The notes: a model not told the origin generated them from the sequence alone. DNA of 64,000 nucleotides from Budorcas taxicolor (GCF_023091745.1 NC_068922.1:30108001-30172000), one strand, 5' to 3'; shown: positions 27,701 through 36,267, counted from the first letter of the stretch. Program-made: numbers and translations.

Positions 27701-30700
27701 TTTTCATATGACTTACTTATTCAAACCAGTTTGACAACCACTGCCGATGTAGTTCTAGTCTTCCATGTAAACAAAAGTCTTCATTTGTCATTATAAGTTC
27801 GATAATATTAAGTGGAATCTGAACTGAGCCTTAGTCTCCTCATCTATAAACAGGAGAATAACTACATTTATCTCTTGCTGTCTCTTGCTTGGGGTTCTTG
27901 CAAAGATTAAGCAAGATTTTCAAAAACTGAAAAGCATAATACAAATGTAAGGTATTATCATAAATATTTTGAACTTGAGATCTTTGAAATTATATGATCC
28001 ATAATACTGACTTACCTTCACATCACACTTTTGGATTTTAACCCGAATTGATCCCTCAATTTTTCAAAAGTTATTTAGAATCTTTTTTTTTTTTAATCAT
28101 ACAGTAAATACTGTCCTACACAGAAAGTGCAAAACTAATTTCAAACAACCACAGCTCCAAACACTCCACCTCCACCCTAAAACACACTGAACTGCAATAA
28201 ACAGCAAAACTGGGTTTCTCTTCTGGCTAATCTTTAGGTGAAACAATGAAGTAATTTAAAGCTGGAAGGAACTGGGTAGAAAAAAGGAAAAGATGGGTTC
28301 TCAGAGTTTATAATGTACATCAAGGTTGACTTGTTTTTTAAATGGAGATTTGAAACACAGCCACACCCATCTTATCAAGGGCTGCTTCTGCTGCAATGCC
28401 AGACAATAAAGTCACTGGCCCTTTAAAGAAAATATTTGCCAAACACTGGCTAGACAATCAATACTGAAAAGAAAACAAAGTCTCAACCAGCCAAAATGTT
28501 TTCCTTGGTAATAAGATTAATATTTACTTTTGTTAGATCATGGTGACTCTTATTCTGGTTCTGCTGGGTTGAGGTCAACCTGACCACTTCCAACCATCTC
28601 CTCTACCACTCTCCCGGTCTAAGTCACAGTCTTTTATCCCCTGGATTACTGCAATTCTCTCTCATTTGGTCTTGTTGTCTCACTCTAGGACTACACTCCA
28701 TCCTCAAATTTAGTAGTCAGGTCAGTCCTTTAGAAATTGTCATGTCATGTCTCTCCTTTATTCCAAAACTCCCAATGACCTGTCATCTCATTTAGAATAA
28801 AAACCAAAGTCCTTACAATGGCCTATAAAATCTTAGTGATCTGGGCCACATTGTTTCTTATATCATCTTTATTGGTGCCCTCTTCCTTCATTCTGTCTCC
28901 AGCCAAACTAACCTCCTTCCTGTTCCTTAACCAGACGTACTCTGCATGAAGTCTTTATGATGGCTATCTTCGCTGCCTGGAATATTCCTCAGATACCTGC
29001 CTGACTAATGCAGTTACTTCAAGGGTCTGTTCAAACCTCATCTTAAAATCAGGCCTTTCCAGGCAACTTCACCCTATAATTCCTATTTCTTTACCTTCTA
29101 GTATATATACTATGCCATATTTGTTATTTGTCTTCCCTTGTGCCATATCAAGTAAGCCTGGAACATTTCAGTTTGAGAGAAAGGAAGAATAAATGATATT
29201 TACAAATAATGAAGTAGAAAAAAACATTTTTTTTCCTTTAAAAAGCATTAGTGACAACTGAGCAGGAGGGAAGTAGGCAGGAGTAGGGAGTAAATGTCCA
29301 AGTTAAGCAACAAAACAACTTCAAATCTTTAAATTATGTGACATATTGACTTTAAAATAAAAACTGCAAAAAAAAAAAAAAAAACCCTCACACCAAAACC
29401 CTACTTTTCTCTCTTTTTAAAAAAAGTATTTGCAAAAGAGAATTATCTTAAACTGACAAATGAATTTTAAAAGAACACACACACACACACAAAAACCTAT
29501 GTGCTACTCCTGCACTTACTGCTTTAACATATTATCTAAAGAGACCAAATCAATTAAAGGGGGGAGAGGGAAACTCCTAAAGCTGTTTAACATATCACAG
29601 GAATTTAACAGGACCAATCAGTATAGTTTCATAAATGGAATATTCCTGGACATAGTTCTATAAATATTTACGCCAAAGACCTTACATCTATAACTTGCTT
29701 CCAAAAGATAATCAGGTTACAGTTGTCAATTCAAAGCACAGCTACAGATGATGAAATAAAGCCAAAGCTGATGTCACATTACGAATGCAGTAAGTGCAGC
29801 AAAGCAGTGTCTTGTGTCATTCCCAAATCATTGCCACAGCAACCTTCAGCAATTTCTGTCTCTTCTGAGAAAGAATAAATGAATACAAACTCAACAGAGC
29901 AAAACCAGTAACAACACCCCTCTGATACAGAAGTGATAACTTAAAAATACATATTCGGTTGCCTTAAAACCATGATCAATTTAAAACCTTGAAGAATCAG
30001 CCACAATATAGCTGCACTCTGTAAAGAGCAAAAAGTAACCTTTTATTTTCAAATGATATTGAACAGGTTTTGTTAAGGAACTTCTGACTACAAGATGGTA
30101 GAGCATTCTAATGTGTCATTTCAAAGTGATCTAATTAACAATAATTTCTTGCAACTGAGTGATCTTTGGCTTGATCTATCCTACAATTAAGCACTTTCTA
30201 AATTAAGCTATCATTTTCTGAGTGTTTATGTCAGATATTGTGTTAAGTACTTGTCTTTAATCCTCACAACAAACCTTAAGATAGGCACTAGTATTATCTG
30301 TCCTCCACAGAGAAGGAAACCGAGGTTTAAGTTAAAAAACTTGAACCCAGAACCAAAGAATGCCTATTTCAAAGACTGCTCCTGCTCCTAAACATTATTA
30401 GAACAGCCTCTCTGAATTCTCCTTGTATCTGCAACACAGTACTAAAATAAATGAGGCCAAATATCACCCTATTCTGTGCTATATTACTGCTTAATTAACA
30501 AAAAGTAAAACCTTTCTCAATCTTACAATCTTGTGTACTTTAGGGCTATTCATTACTAGAATAAATAAGACAAATAGGAAAATAAGTTTTAAAACAGAAC
30601 TTGCAAATGTGAATGCCCATAATTTCTGAGAAAAATTAGTTAAGTGACAAAATTAGGTGTGTGAAGTGAAAAGTGAAGTTGCTCAGTCGTGTCCGACTCT

Positions 30701-32233
30701 GCGACCCCATGGACTGTAGCCTACCAGGCTCCTCTGTCCATGGGACTTTCCAGGCAAGAGTACTGGAGTGGATTGCCATTTCCTTCTCCAGGGGATCTTC
30801 CCAGCCCAGGGACAGAACCCGGGTCTCCGGAATTGTAGACAGACGCTTTACCACCAGGGAAGTCCAAAAAGAGCCAAACTAATTACATGTCTGGTTAAAA
30901 ACAGAAAGGAAAACAAGACAGAGCTGTGACTTGTAATTCACTCCCAGTTCTATCAATTCATGCGACTTTGGCCTGGTCATTTAGCCTTCAGGACTCATTT
31001 TTCTCATTTTCAAACAAACAGTAATGGACTAAATAACCTAACTAGCTGTTACACATTATGATTCTGTTTTTACCAGGTCTTAGAAGTATCTGAGAGGGAA
31101 GAAGACATGATTTAAACCCTAAATGTTTGTTACTAAGTAAACATTATGAAGTAAAGACATGTATCTACTATGCTAAATTTACCCCAAATCCTTTGAGAAT
31201 CAGTATTTTCTAAATACATGTTTTCATAACAAAATATTTTAATAATAGTACTAAATAGCTACTATTCATTGGCTTGTGATGTTTAACATACATACATTAC
31301 CTCCCTTCTGATTTCAAAGACTATGCTGTTAACTTCACTTTCTTATCACCTTAACCAATGTGTTCGTTTCGTTTTAATATTAAAACGCACGAGACAGGGA
31401 TGATTACTAGCATGAAGTGCCCAACGCAGAGCCTGGGACAGCTCTGGAATTAAATCTGTGTGTGTTTGTTTTCTATTTCACAATTATTCGTAGTATTAAC
31501 AAAACTTCTTATATAATTCAAAATCCTGTCTGAATTATCAGATCGGCGCAGGAGGTTCTATGAGCCATGGAACAGATAATAAATCACCTCAAAATCAGGC
31601 ATATTGGGGTGTAGAAAACACTTTGCAGCAGCGTTTTGTTTTTGCACCGAGTACCACGCCTAACCGCCTAATTAAAATACAAACTGCACAATCGTTTCGT
31701 GGAATTAGCCACAGTGAGTTTCACGTGGACTTCCCTTCTCCAAAATTAGACCAAGCACCAAGATGAAGCCTCGTTAGAGGGTAAAGACCCAGGAGGCCAG
31801 AGCAAGTCTTGAGAAATGGATACCAAAGGCACAGGGCACACCTTCAGTGTCACACCCTGCAGCCCGACTGCCGCCCCCTTCTCCTTTCCAGCCCAAGAGG
31901 CAGCCCAGGGAGCGGCAGGGGCACTTCGGGTCTTTAGCTGCCAGCTGGAACCATTCTCCTACCCAACCTCTACCCCCTGGAAGGGCAGGGCGTTTCTAGA
32001 AAGTCCAGTGTCAGTGCAGAGCAGGGGAATTGGGACAGAGTACAGGGCACGGAAGGGGACTGGCGCGAGAGGCGTCACGGCTCGACTCTCTCGGGGCAAA
32101 AGGAAGCGGGGGCTGGAAGCCAGAGTCCAGCCGGGGTACCTTGCGTCCAGCGGCAGAAGATGGTGTCAGAGAGACCGGGGCTGCTGTTGGTGCCCCACAC
32201 CAGCTCCATCAGCTCTTTAGTCAGTTCGGACAT
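6707..32233 (-). CDS. MINDY3: MINDY3 deubiquitinase, 5' half of gene (exons 1-8, partial)
   Basis: MINDY3 (FAM188A, CARP) is a cysteine-protease deubiquitinase of the MINDY family, which as known from the family trims ubiquitin chains with a preference for Lys48 linkage. Coding segments on the minus strand are 32140-32233, 20253-20332, 16304-16364, 14470-14643, 11184-11235, 10201-10315, 7652-7725 and 6707-6786. They total 730 bp (243 codons plus 1 base) with no internal stop, and every junction is GT-AG in phase. The protein opens MSELTKELMELVWGT and carries the catalytic loop GGPCAVIAPVQ with Cys51. These match the human protein as I remember it. The last exon seen ends in the codon after DGDRECSGM, so about 200 C-terminal residues, including the catalytic histidine, lie left of the window. 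The start codon is the first ATG in the CpG island. Identification is very secure. Confidence 0.97.
6787..7651 (-). other. MINDY3 intron 7
   Basis: An 865-bp AT-rich intron. I see no gene and no repeat that I can name in it. Confidence 0.85.
7652..7725 (-). CDS. MINDY3: MINDY3 exon 7
   Basis: This 74-bp exon encodes GIENIKNEIEDSSEPLIDP and then VYGHG plus two bases of a Ser codon. The acceptor is TTTAG|GGC and the donor is GGCAG|GTAATT. Phase agrees with both neighbours. Confidence 0.95.
7726..10200 (-). other. MINDY3 intron 6
   Basis: A 2.5-kb intron. A G-rich patch lies at 7985-8025. Positions 9040-9500 look like a worn L2-type LINE on the plus strand (TTCCCACAGCTTGGAATTTC and similar), followed at 9560-9610 by a MIR/L2-like tail. 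Open frames of 60-118 codons here have no recognisable product. Confidence 0.75.
9040..9610 (+). mobile_element. L2-type LINE remnant
   Basis: Diverged 3' L2-like pattern including CCCACAGCTTGGAATTTC, ACTTCTCCCCATCC and a closing CAGTGCTCAATAAACATTTA. Confidence 0.45.
10201..10315 (-). CDS. MINDY3: MINDY3 exon 6
   Basis: This 115-bp exon encodes KRSFRSLAELRDAVLDQY and then SMWGNKFGVLLFLYSVLLTK, a hydrophobic core segment of the fold. The acceptor is CCCAG|AAA. The donor is ACAAAG|GTTGGT, weaker than consensus because T at +3 and G at +4 are unfavourable. It ends in phase 0. Confidence 0.95.
10316..11183 (-). other. MINDY3 intron 5
   Basis: An 868-bp AT-rich intron with no recognisable repeat or gene. 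Confidence 0.85.
11184..11235 (-). CDS. MINDY3: MINDY3 exon 5
   Basis: This 52-bp exon encodes ALAVEELGFERFHALIQ with split codons at both ends. The acceptor is TGTATAG|CTG and the donor is ATTCA|GTAAGT, a near-consensus donor. It was found by matching the expected peptide and phase between exons 4 and 6. Confidence 0.94.
11236..14469 (-). other. MINDY3 intron 4
   Basis: A 3.2-kb AT-rich intron. Apart from a MIR at about 11865-12050 nothing could be named. It has no young ruminant SINE or BovB. Confidence 0.8.
11865..12050 (-). mobile_element. MIR SINE
   Basis: Reversed MIR: AGCACAGTTCTAAGTTCCAGG, ACCTCATTTAATCC, CCCATTTTATAGTAGAGGAA and GAACTGAGATCTGAACC. Confidence 0.7.
14470..14643 (-). 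CDS. MINDY3: MINDY3 exon 4
   Basis: This 174-bp exon encodes EEERKELLCHTLCDILE, then a cysteine- and serine-rich stretch (GCDNSGSYCLVSWLRGK) and SPAQSSCQVEHS. The acceptor is TTTTTAG|AGG and the donor is TTCTT|GTAAG. An in-frame read-through on both sides gives a 73-codon frame whose ends are intronic. A few residues differ from the human protein as I recall it, as expected for an orthologue. Confidence 0.96.
14644..16303 (-). other. MINDY3 intron 3, with a CpG-bearing block of unknown origin
   Basis: A 1.66-kb intron. Positions 14890-15330 differ from their surroundings: several CpGs (for example CCGTTGCGG at 15131-15139) and a 71-codon minus-strand frame at 14895-15110 preceded in frame by two stops. 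I cannot assign it to a family. Positions 15365-15480 resemble an L2 3' end. Confidence 0.6.
16304..16364 (-). CDS. MINDY3: MINDY3 exon 3
   Basis: This 61-bp exon encodes AFLLKKLLFSSEKSSWRDCP and the first base of a Glu codon. The acceptor is ATAAAG|GCA and the donor is CCCAG|GTATGA. It follows the catalytic loop directly and, in this family, forms the helix after the active site. Confidence 0.95.
17073..17131 (+). repeat. 59-bp direct repeat, left copy
   Basis: Begins ATTCTTACTCATCAGTG and ends near a SINE. It matches 17253-17311 at 56 of 59 positions. The two copies are exactly 180 bp apart and bracket the SINE. Confidence 0.95.
17131..17252 (-). mobile_element. Bov-A-type SINE monomer with (TGC)n end
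   Basis: Starts with TGCTGCTGCTGC, the reversed AGC tail, then AAGTCGCTTCAGTCGTGTCC and CAAGAATACTGGAGTGGG. It is the 3' half of the tRNA-like SINE in reverse. Confidence 0.88.
17253..17311 (+). repeat. 59-bp direct repeat, right copy
   Basis: Second copy of 17073-17131, with three substitutions near its right end. See the left copy. Confidence 0.95.
17312..17465 (+). mobile_element. MIR SINE
   Basis: Contains TTGTAATGAGGATTACATGAGATGA and CTTAGCATAATACCTGGCACC, the MIR 3' half. Confidence 0.65.
17630..18830 (-). mobile_element. Ancient L1 (L1M-type), reversed
   Basis: Reads as reversed L1 3' UTR and ORF2 end: TTCCTTCCAGTCTTTCTTTC, TTATTCCATGTTTACATGACG, ATGAGTTCTTTGTCTAAGAA and TTGGTTCCATAATGTTTATTC. 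The 123-codon plus-strand frame inside it is antisense noise. Confidence 0.65.
20253..20332 (-). CDS. MINDY3: MINDY3 exon 2, catalytic cysteine exon
   Basis: This 80-bp exon has acceptor TTTTTAG|GG and donor TTCAG|GTAAC. It encodes residues 32-58, including FEGGPCAVIAPVQ. Cys51 is the active-site nucleophile of this family, sitting in a Gly-Gly-Pro-Cys loop followed by the conserved VQ. The exon ends in phase 0. Intron 1 upstream is 11.8 kb. Confidence 0.96.
20540..20575. repeat. CA/GC-rich simple repeat
   Basis: Short GTGCGCGCGCACACACAC run continuing into C- and A-rich sequence. Confidence 0.7.
20757..20974 (+). mobile_element. Bov-tA SINE, full length
   Basis: Starts GGCTTCCCTGATGGCTCAG, carries the central AAGATCCCCTGGAGGAGG and ends GACATGACTGAGTGGCTAAG. 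Confidence 0.92.
22030..22735 (+). mobile_element. Ancient L1 3' region
   Basis: L1M-like phrases in order: CCACAACTTGGAAGCAGCCA, AGTAGGGGAATGGATAAATA, CATATGATTCCAACTATATGAC, ATCAGAGGCTGCCAAGGGGA and CTATGATACTATAATGATGG. It accounts for the first half of a 193-codon open frame. Confidence 0.75.
22790..23540 (+). mobile_element. L2-type LINE, RT region to 3' end
   Basis: Resembles L2 ORF2: ACTCTCACCAAATTCACCAATGACC, CTTGGCTTTAGCGG and ACATGTTCTCCCTGTGTAACTC, followed by CTTCTCCAAAAAACTCC-like 3' sequence. Frames are broken. Confidence 0.6.
23640..24120 (+). mobile_element. L2-type LINE remnant
   Basis: Carries AAATTCAAACTCCTTTTTC, GACCCTATATGATCTATC, CTGCATGAAATGGTCTTTACC and GAGATGTTCCCTGACAAATC in the usual order. 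Confidence 0.6.
24144..24350 (-). mobile_element. Bov-tA SINE
   Basis: Reversed SINE with CCATGGACTGTAG, CTCCAGGGGATCTTCCCGAC and GAGCCATCTGGGAAGCC. GATAATGG occurs on both sides (24132-24139 and 24351-24358) as a likely target-site duplication. Confidence 0.9.
24998..25710 (+). pseudogene. hAT-Charlie transposase fossil, left part
   Basis: Begins near a typical hAT-Charlie end (GGTTCTCAAAGTGTGGT). A frame at about 25095-25215 translates to DIHSDGTKQKVGYVTGALAHIKA and then SYTSSHC, like the conserved central hAT transposase block in which an Asp-Gly pair precedes a Gly-rich turn and a Cys-His pair. The rest is frame-broken. It continues at 26068 after a BovB insertion. Confidence 0.75.
25711..26067 (-). 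mobile_element. BovB LINE 3' end
   Basis: Reversed BovB: begins CAGTTCAGTTCAGTTGAGTTC and reads through the C-terminal ORF2 segment (reverse frame with FGHL and GRRRRG-type motifs). It splits the hAT fossil. It is the only BovB inside MINDY3 in this window. Confidence 0.95.
26068..26600 (+). pseudogene. hAT-Charlie transposase fossil, C-terminal part
   Basis: A 92-codon frame at 26199-26477 (MDFNLIQYKMF, KKLPFAEFQCSIKEEYPQLF) matches the hAT C-terminal dimerisation domain, where W/F-C, EYPQL and the following LL-P-T-CE block are conserved. The usual CE and FS residues are decayed here. The element ends near 26597 in a degraded copy of the left end. Confidence 0.8.
27820..27975 (+). mobile_element. 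MIR SINE
   Basis: Pattern of GCCTTAGTCTCCTCATCTATAAAC, GGGGTTCTTGCAAAGATTAAGC and AAAGCATAATACAAATG. Confidence 0.6.
28600..29160 (+). mobile_element. L2-type LINE remnant
   Basis: Shows AAAGTCCTTACAATGGCCTA, GCCAAACTAACCTCCTTCC, GCCTGGAATATTCCTCAG and AGGCCTTTCCAGGCAACTTC, the same block as at 23640. Confidence 0.6.
29362..29383. repeat. Poly-A run
   Basis: A-rich simple run in intron 1. No associated retroposon was identified. Confidence 0.7.
30200..30400 (-). mobile_element. MIR SINE
   Basis: Reversed MIR: GTGTTAAGTACTTGTC, TTTAATCCTCACAACAA, AGAAGGAAACCGAGG and TTGAACCCAGAACC. Confidence 0.7.
30670..30865 (-). mobile_element. Bov-tA SINE, full length
   Basis: Reversed SINE with GCTCAGTCGTGTCCGACTC, CTCCAGGGGATCTTCCC and CCACCAGGGAAGTCC. 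Little diverged. Confidence 0.93.
30915..31060 (+). mobile_element. MIR SINE
   Basis: MIR-like GCGACTTTGGCCTGGTCATTTAGCCTTCAGGACTCATTTTTCTCAT. Confidence 0.5.
32140..32233 (-). CDS. MINDY3: MINDY3 exon 1, coding part
   Basis: Encodes residues 1-31 plus the first base of codon 32. It starts at the ATG read from 32233 to 32231 and ends at a CAAG|GTAC donor (phase 1). The translation runs from MSELTKELMELVW to FCRWTQ. It lies inside the CpG island. The 5' UTR continues upstream above 32233, but its start cannot be fixed from sequence alone. Confidence 0.96.
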
Positions 32234-32560
32234 GATGGGATGCCGGCGAGCTGGTCTTGGCTTTCAGGACTCCTGCCCCGGCACATGGGGAAGGGGCGGC
32301 TTCCGAGACCAGAGTGGCGGGACGGCGGCGGTAAAGGAGCTTGAAGGTCAGACGGGAGGGAGGCAAAAGGAGAGAGACCTACTTGCAGAGACCCCGCCTG
32401 TCAAGCCCGATCGAAGCGGCAGCAAGGAGTTTCCCGTGCCGGAAGTACCGGAGCCACTTCCGGCTTCTCTTTCACTGCGGACCCCACGGCTGGAGGGGCA
32501 GGCGGCACCTCCCCGGAAGCGGAAGTGGGGGTGGGGCGAGAAGAGCTGCAGGGGTCTCTT
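32234..32560 (-). promoter_or_regulatory. MINDY3: MINDY3 5' UTR and core promoter
   Basis: This GC-rich stretch directly upstream of the start codon has no TATA box. It holds an inverted pair of perfect ETS-type sites, CCGGAAGT at 32439-32446 and ACTTCCGG at 32456-32463, 9 bases apart. A second tandem ETS-like pair lies at 32513-32527 and a GC box (GGGGCG) at 32533-32538. Such promoters usually drive broad housekeeping expression from dispersed start sites. The transcription start is inferred to be somewhere in 32300-32500. Confidence 0.75.
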
Positions 32561-32655
32561 CAGGCCTTTCTGAACTCAGTGCAAGGGGACTGTCCTGTGG
32601 TGGCTGCTTTTGTGTTGGCAGGAGCATCGCGTCCCATGGGTGTTGGCATATTCCT

Positions 32656-32904
32656 CAGTTCAGTTCAGTTCAGTCGCTGAGTCGTGTCCGACTCTGCGAT
32701 CCCATGAATCGCAGCACGCCAGGCCTCCCTGTCCATCACCAACTCCCGGAGTTCACTCAGACTCGCGTCCATCGAGTCCGTGATGCCATCCAGCCATCAC
32801 ATCCTCTGTCGTCCCCTTCTCCTCCTGCCCCCAATCCCTCCCAGCATCAGAGTCTTTTCCAATGAGTCAGCTCTTCGCATTAGGTGGCCAAAGTACTGGA
32901 GCTT
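32656..32904 (-). mobile_element. BovB LINE 3' end, upstream of the MINDY3 promoter
   Basis: Reversed BovB 3' end beginning CAGTTCAGTTCAGTTCAGTC and stopping at the TACTGGAGCTT point of ORF2. It starts about 120 bp upstream of the GC box and so bounds the promoter on that side. Confidence 0.95.
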
Positions 32905-33930
32905 GTAGAATACCTCCTTCTCCGCACTGCTTTGGGCTTAGCCGTAGGACCCCAGGCCCAAGCCCTGGACTCGAAACATAACCTATAACCTTAAAATTTG
33001 TAATATTAATTATGCCAAACTACAGCTTTAAAAGTATGGTTGAGTCTCCTTGAGGAAACATTCATGTCTGTGCCCATAAATTGAAGGCTCTCAATCTCTT
33101 GCTAAGTCACATAAAGTTAAACCAACTATCAACATAACTGAAGAATGTGACCGAATGAATGTTAGAAATGCCTGACCCAAGCGTAACGCAGAATTACAAA
33201 GCTCTTTACAGGAAAACAGATTCAAAGCTGCCCGTCTGTAAATGGTAGAGCAATTTTACCTGCAATTTTGAAGACTGTAGGTTGTATGGGCAACACGTGA
33301 GCTTAAAGATCAGGTTTCAATCATTGACAAGCATTCAGTTAAATTGAGTGGCTTCTCTGAGTTGGTGATGCATAGGGAATCTTGGTATGCTGCAGTCCAT
33401 GGGGGTTACAGAGTTGGACACGACTGAGCATCTGAACTGAATTGAACTGAAAATTTTCTGTTTGTGACACTTACAAAGAAGAAAACTTATTCTGGCTGAA
33501 TTTGGAAAACAAATAGGCAAAAATCTGTTGGGCTCCTTCCAGGCAGCAAATAACAGAGTTTGTTAATTTATACTCTATTTTTGATTTAAGCAACCTTTGC
33601 TGTTGTTAAAAGGAATTGCTCAAAGTACCTGAACCCTATCCATAGCCTTCTTCCCAATATTTATTCCTTGTGAAATATCATTCTTCAAGATGTATGTTGA
33701 CTTAAAAAATACAGCCTAAAAATTCAAAGTTTTTTTTTTTTTTTAATTCAGTGAGAATTTTTAGGACTTTAAGCCTAGGAGACAGCATTTGTAGTAACCT
33801 TGAGACAACTGCTCTGAGGAGGGGAGGGGAGGAGCCAGGTTAATAGAAGTTTTGCAACAAAGGGCAGGTAGTCTGAACATCAAAAGATTATTGTTAATTA
33901 AAGGAAGCCGGATATCCCACAATCCAATAT
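32905..33930. other. Intergenic, no gene seen
   Basis: Apart from the short BovB fragment at 33346-33450 and a T run at 33730-33744, nothing recognisable. Confidence 0.7.
33346..33450 (+). mobile_element. BovB LINE, last 105 bp
   Basis: Only the extreme 3' end: AGTTGGTGATG, CTGCAGTCCATGG and CACGACTGAGCATCTGAACTG. Confidence 0.9.
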
Positions 33931-33931
33931 T

Positions 33932-34130
33932 CTTGGCTTCACTGGTGGCTGGAATGGTAAAAGATACATCTGCAATGCAGGAGACTTGGGTTCGATCCCT
34001 GGGTGGGGAAGATTCCCCTGGAGGAGGACATTGCAACCCACTTCAGTATTCTTGCCTGGGGAATCCCCCTGGACAGAGGAGCCTGGCAGGCTAAAGAGCT
34101 GAACACAACTGAGCGACTAAGCACAGCACA
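33932..34130 (+). mobile_element. Bov-tA SINE, full length
   Basis: TTGGCTTCACTGGTGGCTGG to GAGCGACTAAGCACAGCACA. GATATCCCA occurs at 33911-33919 and 34131-34139, a probable target-site duplication. Confidence 0.92.
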
Positions 34131-34436
34131 GATATCCCAAGTTAAAGAAATTAGCACTTTTCTATGTATGGGAAGATGCAAGAGTCTGGGATCACTGAAA
34201 TCATTTCTTTCATATGTATCTCAGCTATCCTGGGCCAGTAGCCTGTATTTTTTCACATCCTGAGCTCCACTGGGGCTCACCTTAGGGAGTAGCTATAATC
34301 CTGGTGGCTGCTAGTCCACAGGTACCCTTCTTCCTGAGTGCCCTTAGGGCTCGGGAATTCACAATGGAGTTCTATAATCACTGATGACTGTGATATCCCT
34401 GTTTACTGATGTGGCAGGAAATACTCCATTTCTTGG

Positions 34437-34625
34437 TACTTCCCTGGTGGCTCAGATGGTAAAGAATCTGTCTGCAATGCAGGATCCAGGGTTGGGCTGA
34501 TCCCTTGGCAAAGGAAATGGCTACCCACTCCAGTATTCTTGCCTGGGGAATTCCATGGACACAGGAGACTGGTGGGCTACAGTCCATGGGGTCACAAAGA
34601 GTTGGACACAATTGAACAACTAACA
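34437..34625 (+). mobile_element. Bov-tA SINE
   Basis: TACTTCCCTGGTGGCTCAG to GTTGGACACAATTGAACAAC. Part of the box B region is missing. Confidence 0.9.
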
Positions 34626-34730
34626 CTTCTACTTTTCACTCTACTTCTCACAAAGTAGAAATGGTACTTTGAATAAAGCCTTCTCCTGTTGTTACAATAT
34701 AAAAGAAAATTTTTAGCTTCTGAAATTTCG

Positions 34731-34850
34731 TGAAAGTGAAGTTGCTTGGTTGTGTACAACTCTTTGTGACCCTATGGACTATAGCCTATCAGCCTCCTCC
34801 ATCCATGGGATTTTCCAGGCAAGAATACTGCAGTGGGTTGCCATTTTGTA
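34731..34850 (-). mobile_element. Bov-tA SINE, 3' half
   Basis: Reversed, from AAGTTGCTTGGTTGTG to AATACTGCAGTGGGTTGCCA. The tRNA-like part is absent. Confidence 0.85.
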
Positions 34851-35267
34851 ACTTGCTTATGACAATTACTGTCATTTGTAATTTGCAAATAATTATTTAC
34901 TCTTCTGCTGTGGTAGATGTTTAAGGAAGATGAGGACCTGTCTTATTCATAGTAACTAACAGAGAGCCTTGAACATAGCTGGATCTCAGTATTAGAATGA
35001 AACTTGCCTTTATGGAACTTGAGAATTCACTTATGGAACTTAAGAATTCAAGAAGTGAGGAAATGAGGGAAAGTACCAGTGACTGGTCCAAGTAAATGTC
35101 TATTATTTGTACAGGTGATTTATAATTTGCACAATTATTTCACTTTCTAAAAGACATAGAAGGGCCAATATTCATAGATCTTGTAAGTGGCAGAACGCTA
35201 ATGTCAACTACAAATTGGCACTTGCCATGGGAGCTTGCCGTCTACCTGTAATCTACAAGGATTAAAT
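34851..35267. other. Intergenic, nothing recognised
   Basis: AT-rich sequence with a GAACTT(G/A)AGAATTCA motif repeated at about 35015 and 35036. Confidence 0.7.
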
Positions 35268-35690
35268 CATGTGCTGCTGCAGCTGCTGATTTTTAACACC
35301 CTTGAAAGGCCTTCAGGGTGAAGAACAGAAATGTAGCACTCTGTGCTCTGGAAAAAATGGGCAGAACAGGTCTTCAGATAGTTAGATATTTAGAGGAGCT
35401 GATTTTATGAGCCCAATTCTAGTATCTTGCCATATCTAGAAAAGCGCTAAAATCCTTCATGGTGACAACTGCTTGTTGTGACTAGCAGAAACCTTCCAAA
35501 AATATATGCTTGATTGCATGTACACCCCCTTCACCAAAATCACATATATACTGACCTTCACCACTACCTTTTTAGAGCAGTTTCTCAGAGCTATCTGAAA
35601 TGCTGTCTCTCAGGCTATAGTCCTCATTTTGCCACAAATAAAACTTAACTCACAACTCTCACACTGCATTTTTTTAAAGTCAGCAATAAG
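35268..35690 (+). mobile_element. Solitary LTR of an endogenous retrovirus (bovine LTR-like)
   Basis: Has the make-up of an LTR 3' part: GAGCAGTTTCTCAGAGCTATC, GGCTATAGTCCTC, an AATAAA signal at about 35638 and AACTCACAACTCTCAC just after it. This resembles bovine ERV LTRs known from ruminant genomes. No gag, pol or env sequence lies on either side, so it is read as a solo LTR. The left border is approximate. Confidence 0.6.
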
Positions 35691-36267
35691 TTCGGAGGTG
35701 TTTGCCACATTTTCCTCTTTTCATTATTGTAGAGACATAATTATAGATATAATTGTCCGTGAATAGAAAGAAATACTTTCCAAAAAATTTTAATGAAATA
35801 TTTCTTGATCCATGATTTATCTTAGTTTTCAGCTGTGATGAAACTGGCAAAATCTTGGGTAGATGTTAATATGCATGATCTTTCTACCTTTAGGTTGTAT
35901 TCTCTATTTGCAATATGCTTTAAATTTTTAAATTAGCTGGACATATTTTTAAAAAGGAATATTTGATTGTTAAATTATTTATGTTGCTTAATTATTCATT
36001 ACTTGCTACATTTGAATTGTGAAGTTACTTACACTACATTAGAAATGCAAATTAATGTTCATTTAACATTTTTTTAGTTAGTAATCATTTAGAAAAATAA
36101 CAATAATTGTAACAGTCAAGTTTGTTGCATATATTTCTGGTACAGGAGGATAATGCCTTTTTCGTTTTTATAATGACTTGAAAATTATGTAATTTTTCTT
36201 TGGCATATTTATCTTGTTCCATATTTACCATAATATTTTTTCCTTAGGACCATCTATTAGTCTTTGT

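Larger units (their letters stand above)
20333..32139 (-). other. MINDY3 intron 1
   Basis: An 11.8-kb intron with three Bov-tA SINEs, an L1M, L2-type remnants, a split hAT-Charlie fossil and one BovB. Stretches 20980-22020, 24360-24990, 26600-27810 and 29170-30190 have no recognisable gene or named repeat. Positions 21230-21380 look like an old unclassified repeat. Confidence 0.8.
32020..32560. other. CpG island over MINDY3 exon 1
   Basis: CpG dinucleotides are frequent here and rare in the surrounding AT-rich sequence. The stretch covers the start of intron 1, exon 1 and the promoter. It explains the long overlapping open frames on the plus strand at 31816-32865, which are GC-composition artefacts and not genes. 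Confidence 0.8.

Noticed and set aside
31816..32865. Overlapping plus-strand open frames of 104-174 codons
   Set aside because: They lie in the CpG island and run into BovB. Stops are rare because of GC content, and the real coding sequence is MINDY3 exon 1 on the other strand.
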